DNA of 64,000 bases from Rotaria sp. Silwood1 (lineage: Eukaryota > Rotifera > Eurotatoria > Philodinida > Philodinidae). The stretch covers positions 310,001 through 374,000 of the forward strand of contig CAJNOP010000086.1 in assembly GCA_905250075.1 (NCBI GenBank), in the 5' to 3' direction. This document shows, in pieces, positions 35,517-46,217 of the stretch. A program made the position numbers and the translations under genes. The notes under the pieces were generated by a model. That model was not told the origin of the DNA. It searched no databases and saw only the letters and a program-made list of their open reading frames with translations. How positions within the stretch are numbered: the stretch's first letter is position 1; the number at the start of each line of letters is the position of its first letter.

Positions 35517-36254
35517 CCGAGAATAGCGAATTCAAATTCTAATTATCTACGGCAACGAGAATACATTTGGCATCGTATTCGATTCATGTTAACTCAACGT
35601 TCGTTATTTTCTTTGATCATATCGTTCATATTGATCTATTGTTTAACAAATATTTCATTGAGCATATGGATTTACATGGTTCCGACTTTCATTTTAGGTC
35701 GTGATAAAGCCTTTTACGCCTTGAATTCGCCAATGTTCTACGCAATGAGTACAATTTGTCCAAAACTTTTTAAAAAATATGATCATATGTCAGTCTATTT
35801 ATTTGGTTATATCTGTGTCTTGATATTTAATGTTGTGGCCTACATCCTATCCAACCATTGGCATTTGATATTTGCCAATGAGGTAAGTCTTGAGTCTGTC
35901 CTAGAATTAGATAGATATGGTCAACAAACATATTGATTCGAAAAATAAACAGATGTATCAATTCCTATTTGTTTGTCGAGATTCAAAAGTTCGCTGTTCA
36001 TATCAACTTTTTTTGTACAATATACATTCATGAATTTTTAGATAAATGACAAATTTTACAATGACAATCCACTTCGATTCTTATTGGCAAATAACAACGG
36101 TGGCCTTTTAGTCGTTATAGGAAGTTTGTATTGTTCATTGAGCAAGGACAACATGTATATGTACTATATATGGACATTCGGTCTTCTTGTTTTTTGTATC
36201 ATTGGTTTTTGTGTTTGTCTAATGAAGATGTTTCTTATCAATTTCATATTATAA
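35517..36254 (+). CDS. Small four-helix membrane protein, or C-terminal part of a fusion with the F-box gene
   Basis: Exons 35517-35882 and 36042-36254, joined in phase 0 (GTAAGT donor, TTTTTAG acceptor), stop TAA at 36252-36254. First ATG is at 35586. Four hydrophobic stretches: around LFSLIISFILIYCLTNISL, VYLFGYICVLIFNVVAYIL, GGLLVVIGSLYCS and IWTFGLLVFCIIGFCVCLM. No family recognised. Its topology resembles the small protein at 39659-40351, but sequence identity is not obvious. The stretch before the ATG (PRIANSNSNYLRQREYIWH) is open, and a 51-bp GT-AG intron 35466-35516 would join it in frame to the F-box protein. So it may be one gene, or a separate gene starting at 35586. Function unknown. 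Confidence 0.6.
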
Positions 36255-36810
36255 ATAAACACGTGTATAGTTTTTTGTGTTGGTCTGTTTCATATCAACG
36301 ATGAAAATGTTGTTATGATCAGGTTTCAAATCGAGTTCGATACAACTCGCTCGAACCGATGATATTGATGCTTTGCTAGTGTTCCAAAACGAGTATGAGA
36401 AGTCTTTCGTCTTTGTGTGGGGAATTCTTTTATTTAGAAATCATTGATGAATTATATGGATTTAATACTTTTTGTGAAATATGATCTAAAATGAGTGTTG
36501 ATGCATAAGGATAGGAAAACTGGATCTCCTCTTCCCTCTCCTCAGACCATGACAAACATGGTAACAAAATTGGAGTTCATTGCGAAATTAATATTAAAGA
36601 CAATTAAATTTCTAACGTCCGTCTGTCGTCCTTCTTCACACTCATGGTAACAGTATATGATTTATTGTTAAATTTGCATAAAATAAATTTCATGTTTTTA
36701 CACAAGAAGAATTATAAATAAACGTGTAATCTGTCAGTTAATGAGAAAAAGAGTAATGTTATCCGATGACAGATGCATATTTTTATTCTTGTCAAATAAA
36801 AGTCTATTTA
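36255..36810. other. Non-coding stretch
   Basis: 3' flank of the four-helix gene followed by AT-rich sequence. Nothing recognised. Confidence 0.4.
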
Positions 36811-37065
36811 TGGGTGTAAGTGTGGGTGTGGGTGTGGGGTGTGGGTGGGTGGGCGTGGGTGTGGGGTGTGGGTGTGGGTGTGGGTGTGGGGTGTGGGTGT
36901 GTGGGTGCGGGTGTTAGGTGTGGGTGGAGTGTTGGGCTGTGTATGGATATTCATCTAATCCGTAAAAATATGTAAGCCCACATACAAGGCAATCCAGACA
37001 CTCACACTCCACAATACACTCCTACACCCACACCCCACACACTCACACCCACACCAGACCCTTTG
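36811..37065. repeat. TGTGGG / CCCACA inverted telomere-like module
   Basis: G-rich arm of about 20 TGTGGG-like units at 36811-36945, a ~45 bp spacer, then a more decayed C-rich arm with CACTC and CCCACA units at about 36992-37065. Same G-then-C order as the other modules. Confidence 0.85.
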
Positions 37066-39658
37066 TTCATATCCGTTTCGCCGAGCATTCAGTCAAAAAT
37101 TGTCCCATGAGGAAGACTGATGTCGCATATCTTTGATTGAACTCATCGTTCACTAAATCTCAACAAGAGACAAGCAAACAATCTTTTCCTTTCGACAAGA
37201 TGAACATCAATATTCTTCGGTCTTTTGAGAAAACTGAATTGAATGAAAGATAGGAAAAAAGAAAACGTATTTGTTCGTATCCTTGATTCTCATCGAAAAT
37301 GGGAGGTATAAGCTGTAATATGTATTAGAATTGATCGAAATTAACTATAATCTGCGCTCAAGTCTACGTCGAAAATCGCCACTTTTAAGTCTACTTTTTT
37401 GACAAAAAGAAAAGAAACGATGTCTTCATGCACTACAATCAATTTATTTATTAAGAATCAAAGCAGCTATTCCACCTTCTAGCCTGACCATTATTAGTCA
37501 ACGTGTAACTTCTATTAGGAGATCGATGATTTTCGACAAGAAGTTGCTCACGCATATGAACACGATGAGTAATGAGTTTTAATCTAATTTAGAAGGGCTG
37601 AAAACAAGATTTTGTTCAATAGTTTAGATATAGCTCAACTTCGCAAATAAAAACAAAGACTATAGATATTTATCGATCTTAACATTCATAAATAATTACA
37701 ACAACACAGGATAGTGGCTAGTCAACATTGATTTCAGTTGGATTTGGAGAAATTTTCTAACTGTTCTTCCAAACATACTATCAATTCTTAACAGGTTACT
37801 TATTATTTACAAAAACTAGTGGTTTGTTTTGTCTTCACAAGACTTACAATAGACAAATCTAATAGATTAGAATTTCAGAAATATTTCAACGTGGAATTCT
37901 CACATTCATTCAATCAATTGATCAGTTCCATTTTGCTTGAACTATTGTCTTATAGATAATAAGGAGTCTATCAGTAATGCACATAACGTGTGCTAGGAAG
38001 TACGATGATATATAAATACGCCATACATTGCTTTTTAGACAAACGCAATTTAAAACTTTCTAGAAGGTGTTATTTCTTGATATTCTACTCTTTTAGGCTT
38101 ACCTTCTATCGTATGGCAGTTAACTTCAAAATAAGAAATACAATAAAACTACTTAAATACGCATAACACACTTAAGATTTTCATGTTTCTTATATAGACT
38201 ATACCAGCATTCAGTCATATATACGTGAGTAGGTTAGTTTTTGTTTGCTTTGCTCTGTTGATATATAAACACATCGAAGTCAGGAACACGCGCGTAAATC
38301 CTTCACTTCCTCAGTAATTTAAAAAAAAATGGTTATCTCATCCACATTCAAATAAACAAGTCATGATAACAAACATTAATGTCTCTTTGTCTATTTCTTG
38401 CATCAATACTTATTGTACAGCAACAGTTGACAAAATCCAACCCATTGAAGATGACGACAATTTTCAAGATAAGCAATTAGTCATATTTTACAGGTTCCAA
38501 TGAGAAAGTCTTTTTTACGATTAAATAAAGTCGTCTTGATATTCATTACTACTACGACTTTCCAAAACATTGAATTTTCAAAACATGGTGTAAGCAGTTA
38601 ATAAAATGATGCATGCCTTTAGAATTTGTCTACTTTAAATTGAAATGTAAAGATGCGAGGAGAATATTGACATTTTCATTAAATTTTAATTGAGCAAAGC
38701 AACTTTTTTTTGTATACGAAACTTTCTTTATTCAGTAAATTAGTAGCAGTTTTTGTGTGTGCCTTGTCTTTCGTACAAAACCTTGCTAAATTAGCTTATC
38801 CTTATTCGTAGTTTACAGAATGTTGATTGCACGGACAAGTATAATAGTAAAATTAATCGCGATCATTATTATGTAATCAAAATCGCGGTTCTTCTAATAC
38901 AGGATGGCTTATAAATAACACTACGATTGCATTTAAAGTTTTCTTTTTTTTTTATACGGACAAGGTAAGCAAGCATTGCTCTTAAGTATCTGTTTTTTTT
39001 ATCATGAAAGAAATTTTATCTGTCATCAAGTAAGAAAATACAGGTGTAGCTTTTCTTAGATAGTTTTGAGTTGAGACTTAGTAGAATAGAAAGAACAAAC
39101 CGAAACGAACTTTACGAACGAATCTCCATTGATGCACATAGAGCAAGTTTTCAAAACTAGTCAGTTTGAATGCTCATACTCATACCATCAAAAATAAAAT
39201 ATATAATTGTGCAGACTGATGAATAGCAAAACATGAACTTTCTAGCAAACAAAAAACAGTGTTTCATGTTTGAAAACTCGAAACTGTGTAAGTGTGGGTG
39301 AAGGGTGTTGATTGGAAGAAGGCTCATATGCATACGCACACTCTCTTTGGTTCTTATTGATCAAAAGAAATTCTCTTTTAACTGTCAATGTAATTATTGT
39401 TTTCTCTTACGTATAAGAGAAGAAGAGATATTTCACTAACAGTTGAGGTAGAAGATTGCTTTTAGTTCAATTAGTTCCCAAAAAACAACTTTCAGTCCTG
39501 AAAATATTGAATTGTCTATGTTGTATAAAAGGTAAAGAATAAAACAAAAATAGAAAAAGCATTCTGTTAATCACATATAAATCAGAAAAATTAAACTTTA
39601 TTTGAGGAAAATATTTTCAGTGTTTATTGTAGAAGACAAACACATGATTTTTGCAGTT
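37066..39658. other. Long non-coding stretch
   Basis: AT-rich with no convincing frame on either strand and no repeat recognised, apart from a trace of TGTGGGTGAAGGGTG at about 39293. Confidence 0.4.
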
Positions 39659-40351
39659 TTAAGCAGCTGAATACTGATTTTTTTGGATCAATTTTGCTAA
39701 ATTGACAGAGAATTTCACAGTCATAATCTAAAAAATGTTGTACACTTAAGTCACATATATAGATCAGCAGTCATCTTACCATAACAAAGGCCACCATAAC
39801 AAAGACGATCCACAAAACTATAATAAGTGCATATGGTTGACCGTTAACTCCAAACACAGCACTGATTGCGATAATCGCTAAGATTATATAACCAAATAAA
39901 ATACATATTACTATAAATATAATCACGCCAAGAGATGCAAACTAAAAGTCAAGAAAAAAAATAGAAAAAAAAATATCAAAGAACATAAAATAACCTACGA
40001 TAAGTAATCCAATTCGATGTTGCTGATATGTGATGACAAGACCAAATATATAATAAATAACTAAAGTCATCACTAATACCAAAAATTTACTTTCAACTGA
40101 AACATTATTAGAATTTGAAACTAATATTGCATAAGATCCAAAAACAAAAGTAACAATGCATGTAAACTAAATAAATATTGATTTTTATGAAGTATTTTTA
40201 TAGAACATTCTATTGAACTTACCCATTGTATGACAAGAAGAATAAGAAGATAGTTCTTTATACGAATTATATTCTGAATATGATCAGGAGATGATTGATC
40301 AAGTTTTTCCTTTTCAACCATGGGTAATGTCTTATCTGTTTCAAGCAGCAT
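39659..40351 (-). CDS. Small four-helix membrane protein (~175 aa, four exons)
   Basis: Exons in transcript order: 40351-40223, 40166-39999, 39941-39780 and 39727-39659. All junctions are phase 0 with GT-AG ends (donor of exon 2 is GTAGGT). N-terminus MLLETDKTLPMVEKEKLDQS is polar and presumably cytosolic. Four hydrophobic segments follow: YLLILLVIQWFTCIVTFVFG, FLVLVMTLVIYYIFGLVITY, LGVIIFIVICILFGYIILAI and YALIIVLWIVFVMVAFVM. The short tail is IMTVKFSVNLAKLIQKNQ. If exon 3 is not spliced it would end two codons later at TGA 39771-39773. No named family recognised; tetraspan-like layout without the tetraspanin CCG motif. Function unknown. Confidence rests on consistent phases across three short introns. 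Confidence 0.7.
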
Positions 40352-41985
40352 ATTGAAACGAAGGTTTGTATGATATGTAATTGATTATGTTTTCAAAAAC
40401 AGAAAAAGAAACATCACATCGTACTTTCTTTTTATCGATTCATGTAACAGCTGTCATCAACATTAGCTCATTTCTATTTTATATTTAGCAAAACTTAACC
40501 AATGTCTCCTATTGATCTATTTTCTATATGAAATAGAATATTTAATGAGTAAAAGTGAAAATTAATTAAATCATTTGGTTGATGAACATACATGAAGCAA
40601 TCACGTCTATGTATAAAATGTATTGAGTTTACCAGTTTATACTACTATATCTATGTATTATATATATACAGTGTACAGAATAATAAATTGCTATCGTTGA
40701 CAAATCATGAAAATTCAAGAATAGAACATAAGTTCGTCTTTTTGCCTGATAGTGGATTTAGCATGTTTCTTTTATATATATATAATAATCTTTAATGGAT
40801 AGAAGTATTTCTTCATAAAACATTTTGTCTAAAGACACACTTAGAAAAAATGATTTTTTGAGCTAGACATATGAACATCGTTGAAGTCGTCTATTGTTTG
40901 AACTGATGCAAATACTTTTAATTTTCAAAAATTTTATGAATGACTTTTAAGATGTTCAAAGACTTAAGAATGTGGGTATGGATTACTCATCTATTCAGTT
41001 TGATGCATATATCTTTGAATCATAAAGTCGACATGCACATCTTTGTTCTTTTTGATATAAGTGCTTTTTGATGAAAGTTGTTCGTTGCACTCTTTCTCAT
41101 ACGCGGAAAAGATTTACTTTAGATTCATTTGAGTACAAAATAATCGTTGTTGACATGATTAACAATGGAGTCAAAATGTTCTCTTTTTTTTGTCGAATTT
41201 AACGGTCTTATCTATGCTGAAGACCATAATGATGATGATTGATTACATCATTTCAATTGTAGATGGATATATGGCACTATACATGATTAAGTGGTGGCCA
41301 TTGAAAACTATCAAGAAAATGAAATCGGCATTATAGATAAAAAGATGAAATGCATCCATAAATTAGTATGTCTTGTCTCTAGACATCCGTATCATAATTA
41401 TTTTACATCTATATGGTAGTGTGATAACTGAAAACATTTTGAAATGATATTTGTAGCATTCTTTTGCAAGATGAATGCAAGTTGTTTGACGAGTCATTCG
41501 TCAATGCTCAACGTAATTCATAAAAAAACACTACCTAAAACAGACGCATCATAAGAGCCAACAGTATATGAATCATCAAGTAGTTCATTGCTTCTATTAA
41601 TGAATGAAATACTAACACTTAATCCAAACACAAAAATGAAAAATATATAGAATAGCATGGTAGTTGTATACCATTTCATATCTAGTTTATTTAATGTTGA
41701 CAAATGTGTATTCGAGAAACAAGTGTTTTTGATTGAGATATTAAATACAAGTTTTTTTATGACGAACATTGACCCATTGTTTCATTTTCATATGACAAAA
41801 ACCTCAAGTTCGAGTTATCTTCGAAACTGGATTTTTTGAAGTGGCGGCGAGAAGTAAGGAGGAAAGAAGGCCTAAAACAATCCGTGATATCAACGGTCGT
41901 TAAATGCAATCTGCTATTTTTTATGAATAACATTAGTAACACGTAGAAACAGTTTATTATCTTCGACTTGAATTACAAGATCTTC
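40352..41985. other. Mostly non-coding; possible gene fragment at 41518-41769 (-)
   Basis: AT-rich. A minus-strand frame, 41769-41518, holds one hydrophobic segment (MLFYIFFIFVFGLSVSISFI) and could be a leading exon of a small membrane protein like the one at 39659. No partner exon could be placed, so it is not called as a gene. Confidence 0.35.
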
Positions 41986-43238
41986 TAAAGGGTGATCAGA
42001 AAGTTTCGTCCCTTGCCAGTAAATCGATGATATCTACAACAAGCTTCTATGAAGTTATTGATCAAATTATGTCATTTTGTAGAGAAAGGTTAGAGCTATA
42101 TTCTGAAAAAAAAGATAGTTCAAAATACATAAATTCAAAACAATGTTATGGTCATTTTACTAATCTTAAGTGAAAATTTTTACGTTACATTTTTTGAAAA
42201 ATTTAAAAAAATCTCGAATGTTTGAGTCCTTAAAGTCGAGCGAAATATTATATTCTACATGTTTTTAATAGATACTTTTATATGATTCGATAGAGTTCGA
42301 TAAACTCTACAAGAATATAAATATCAAGAATCATTCGAATTCTGTTTTCAATGTAAAACTGTGAAGAAACCACGCAGATCAATGAAAATCTCGCATATGT
42401 TGCATGAGATAGTATGCTTAACTTTCAATAACTTTATTGGATCGATTGTTAATTGATGTTTCGAGATGCAGCGTGATAAGCTGCAGCTGAAAATAACACT
42501 TCAGAGTTACATGAGCAGGTGAAACACTCAACCAGCTGAAGCTATTCAAAGCTCAGTTTACTCTTGGGAATATTTGATACATGAAATTTTTATTAGTCTT
42601 TCTGGTTTCCTTCAGGTTTTATATTGAAAATAAGATCAGATTTTTTTTTAAATATTCATATTCTCGTAGAATTTGTCGAACTCTATCGAACAATATAAAA
42701 ATATCTAGAAAACAATATGTCACTTAGGGTGTTAAAAGCAATTTTTGTTTTTGAAAAAAATGTAACGTAAAAATTTTCACTTAAGATTAGTCAAATGACC
42801 ATAACATTGTTATGAATTTATGTATTTTGAACTATCTTTTTTTCAGAATATAGCTCTAACCTTTCTCTACAAAATGACATAATTTGATCAATAACTTCAT
42901 AGAAGCTTGTTGTAGATATCATCGATTTACTGGCAAGGGTCGAAACTTTTTTTTTTTTAATATTCATAATTTATTGTGCCATAATTAGGTTCACAGGAGA
43001 AAAGAGAAAAAAATGACATCAGCAAGAAAAAAGTAGTAAATTATTAGATATATCACGATGTCAATCACACCTCCAAATCACAACAGGAATACACGCACAG
43101 AAGTATAAAGAAAAGAAAAAAATATTTAACATAATAAATCAATAGATATAATTATAGAAAAAAGAATAGAAGAACGAAATATATATAATTAATAAGATTA
43201 AGTAATAGTACTTTTCTTTTACAACTAAAGCTACACAG

Positions 43239-46217
43239 TTATGATGGCAGTACAAAATACTTATATGTAAATACATTCAATAAGGTGGTTGAATTTTTAA
43301 AATACTCATATTGCTGACATTGGATGTTTTCAAATTCTAACCAATCCATCCTGCTATGTCGTGCCCTATTCGCTAATCTTATTAAAAACTTATTATTTTT
43401 TCTCAACTTCATAGATTTATACCAACTCTTATCAGGGGATGTAGCAATTAAATATGCTGTCCAGGTGTTTTGATAACACAAAGCTTCTTCCGCTGTCTCT
43501 AAATGCAAATGAAATTTTCGCCAATAAGAATATAGATAATCACGAAGGGATTTTTCTTGACTAAGAGTTAATGTTGTAAAATCATCCCAACCCTGCAACG
43601 AGTAAACCAATCTAAGACCAGAACAATACACATGTTCAATTTGCTCCTTTTGTTTCTCGGTTAAAAAAAACCATATGCAGAAAACCCATAAAAAGTGTGG
43701 TAAAGCATATGCTAAAAAAATTTTTCGTCTCATTTTAATATCATTTTTTGGTATTCTATGAAAAGCAATCTTCATTCCATTATAAACTTTTCTTGCATTT
43801 TTCATTTTTTCTGATATATATAAACCCCAACCTAACTTTGTTGTAACAATAATTCCTAGATATTTGAATTTTCTCACATATTCAATCGGTTGAGATTTAT
43901 ATACTAATTTCGGGTATTTTGGTACAACTACACTGTGTACCAGTATTGCTTTCGTTTTTGCAACATTAACAGGTAAAATAGTATTTTCAGCAAATTTTTC
44001 AAGTTGTTTTAAAACTATACGTGCACGTTCTTCCAGTTCTATTATATTCATCGAAAATTTCTTTTCAAGCGAGCTGGTGATAACAAGAGCTAAGTCGTCT
44101 GCAAACAAATGGGTTACTATTTGAAAGAAAAAGGATGGTAGAAAATGAATATGTAATCTAAATAACGTAGCAGCAAGGACTGAACCCTGAGGTGCACCTA
44201 CCAACATTCTAATATTTCTTGAAATAGCTTTACCAAAATGAATTGAGAAAGAACGATTTTGTAACCACAAAAAAATCCATCGAATTAAAGGTAAAGGCAT
44301 TTCCAAATCATATAAATGAGTAATCAAGGCCGGAAACCACATACGATCGAAAGCAGATAAAAAATCTACGAAGATGACTAGCGCAGGACGATTACACGCA
44401 GCAACTGTTAACCTTAGATCTTCAATTAGCGAAAGGATTCTTGTTTGAAGTCGACGGTTTGGTGAAAATCCAGACTGCTCATCTGTATATATATTTTTTT
44501 GTCGACACCAATCAAGAATCCTATGATGTATTATCCTTTCGAACCATTTACCGATATTTGGTAATAAGGAAATCGGTCTTAATTTACCTAAGGCAGGATA
44601 CATGCCATCTTTTGATAGACAGACAACCTTCGCATGCTTACTTGCCTCAAAAAACGTTCCTTTTTTGGCGCACCTATCAAAAAGAATTGTAATAATTTCC
44701 AAATATTTCAAGGGAAGTTTTTTAAGTAGAAAAGCAGACGTATCTATACTATCTGTTGCTTTCTTTGGCAAAAATTTTTTCCATTCTTTTATAACCTCTT
44801 CGTATGTAATTTGTTCAAGTGGTATATTAGGTGTATAAGCAATTTGTGTGTAGATTGCTAAATATCTTCTATGACAAGCATTAGATGGATCAAAATTTGG
44901 TTCAGAAAAATGTGTATCATAGAAATCACCTAATGTATTAACAACTACTTGAGGATCTCTCTCTTTTCCAGTTGATAATGATAAACCACGAAAGGCTGGA
45001 GTATAGGTATGAAAATGTGGTCGCGCAAATTTCCATATATTCTGACCTTCTCTCATCCACTCTAATCTCAACTTATTTCTTTCTTGTAAATATGATGCTC
45101 TTGCTGCGAGAAAAAGATCTTTAGCAATAATAAAATGTTTTAAATGTATTTGAGATTTTTCTCGCCTATATATTCTTCTCCTTCGATTCAAATTTCTAGC
45201 CATTTGAACAAGGTATGGCGGCCATGGTCTCCTATACGACTTAGCATCTTCATAAGTGCTACACCTATCCCACAGTGCAGCTATAAATTGAGAAAATAGA
45301 GAAAAAAAATTTTGTTCGTCGAAATTATATACAAGAGAAAGCCAGTACTCATATACACATTGAAGAAATAATATAAAAATATTCCAATTTGTTTTACGAA
45401 AAGAGGAGTTACTTGAAAACGAATAAAGAGATTGAAAAAAGACCGGGTAATGGTCCGATGTTCCTTCATCAAGTGTTTCACAATTCCATCCATTAGCATC
45501 ATGAGTTATTCCAAAGTCAATTACAGCTTCTGAACGACGAGAAGTAGGTTTAGATGGAAAAATCATTTCAGTTCCTGTCTGTTCTAACCAAGATACAAGG
45601 TGATTTCCACTTACATTATTCGATATACAATTCCAACTAACATGCTTTGCATTAAAATCTCCAAATATAAAAAAAGGTTTATTGAAACATTGTGTAAAAA
45701 GATGAAAAGGAGGGAGAGATTCAGGGGGGATGTACACCACACCTAATAAAATTGGATTAGGGGTTAGTTGTATTTCTATCAATAGAAAATTTAAATCTCT
45801 TTTTACCATCTTACATTTTAACGCTTTATGATATAATATTGCTACTCCCCCATAAGAGTTGTCACCCTCTTGAGTTATCCACATATAGTTTGGATATATA
45901 GGTAATTTTCCTTTAATAGCTGATCCGATCCCAGTAAGAAGAAAAAAGTGTGGAGAATGGTCCGCCAAAAGAACATCCAAGTCAGCAATGTGAGTATTTA
46001 AACCTTGTACATTATAAAGAAGAAAAGTAAGGTTTTCATTTACTTCGTTCGGTCTTTCTTTTTTCCATTTTAATGACAAAGAAGAAATACTTTCACGTGT
46101 ATTCCATTCACTTATAATTTTCAAGAGTAGATCTTTTTCATAGGGAGGGACAACAAATGAGTTTACAACATTTTCTGAGATATACGGCAAGGAATAACGA
46201 AATTCTTCACTAACCAT
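43239..46217 (-). CDS. LINE ORF2: APE-like endonuclease and reverse transcriptase (992 aa)
   Basis: Residues ~55-265 are an APE-type endonuclease: YNVQGL, GVVYIPP, FIFGDFNAKH (~186) and TSDHYPV (~256) are the usual motifs. The position that normally carries the catalytic Glu (LTET-type word) reads LLTGIGS at ~94, so Glu seems to be missing. Residues ~500-770 are the reverse transcriptase: RPISLLP, FVDFLSAFD (motif A), GAPQGSVLA (motif B), and FADDLAL (motif C, ~706). The C-terminal ~200 residues have no recognised domain and no RNase H. It begins at ATGGTTAG, overlapping the ORF1 stop by 8 bp, which fits termination-reinitiation. Frame fully open; product nicks target DNA and copies the element's RNA. 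Confidence 0.95.
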   Translation of the reverse strand: MVSEEFRYSLPYISENVVNSFVVPPYEKDLLLKIISEWNTRESISSLSLKWKKERPNEVNENLTFLLYNVQGLNTHIADLDVLLADHSPHFFLLTGIGSAIKGKLPIYPNYMWITQEGDNSYGGVAILYHKALKCKMVKRDLNFLLIEIQLTPNPILLGVVYIPPESLPPFHLFTQCFNKPFFIFGDFNAKHVSWNCISNNVSGNHLVSWLEQTGTEMIFPSKPTSRRSEAVIDFGITHDANGWNCETLDEGTSDHYPVFFQSLYSFSSNSSFRKTNWNIFILFLQCVYEYWLSLVYNFDEQNFFSLFSQFIAALWDRCSTYEDAKSYRRPWPPYLVQMARNLNRRRRIYRREKSQIHLKHFIIAKDLFLAARASYLQERNKLRLEWMREGQNIWKFARPHFHTYTPAFRGLSLSTGKERDPQVVVNTLGDFYDTHFSEPNFDPSNACHRRYLAIYTQIAYTPNIPLEQITYEEVIKEWKKFLPKKATDSIDTSAFLLKKLPLKYLEIITILFDRCAKKGTFFEASKHAKVVCLSKDGMYPALGKLRPISLLPNIGKWFERIIHHRILDWCRQKNIYTDEQSGFSPNRRLQTRILSLIEDLRLTVAACNRPALVIFVDFLSAFDRMWFPALITHLYDLEMPLPLIRWIFLWLQNRSFSIHFGKAISRNIRMLVGAPQGSVLAATLFRLHIHFLPSFFFQIVTHLFADDLALVITSSLEKKFSMNIIELEERARIVLKQLEKFAENTILPVNVAKTKAILVHSVVVPKYPKLVYKSQPIEYVRKFKYLGIIVTTKLGWGLYISEKMKNARKVYNGMKIAFHRIPKNDIKMRRKIFLAYALPHFLWVFCIWFFLTEKQKEQIEHVYCSGLRLVYSLQGWDDFTTLTLSQEKSLRDYLYSYWRKFHLHLETAEEALCYQNTWTAYLIATSPDKSWYKSMKLRKNNKFLIRLANRARHSRMDWLEFENIQCQQYEYFKNSTTLLNVFTYKYFVLPS

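Noticed and set aside
41518..41769. Minus-strand frame with one hydrophobic segment
   Set aside because: Could be a lone exon of a membrane protein, but no matching exon or start context could be supported.
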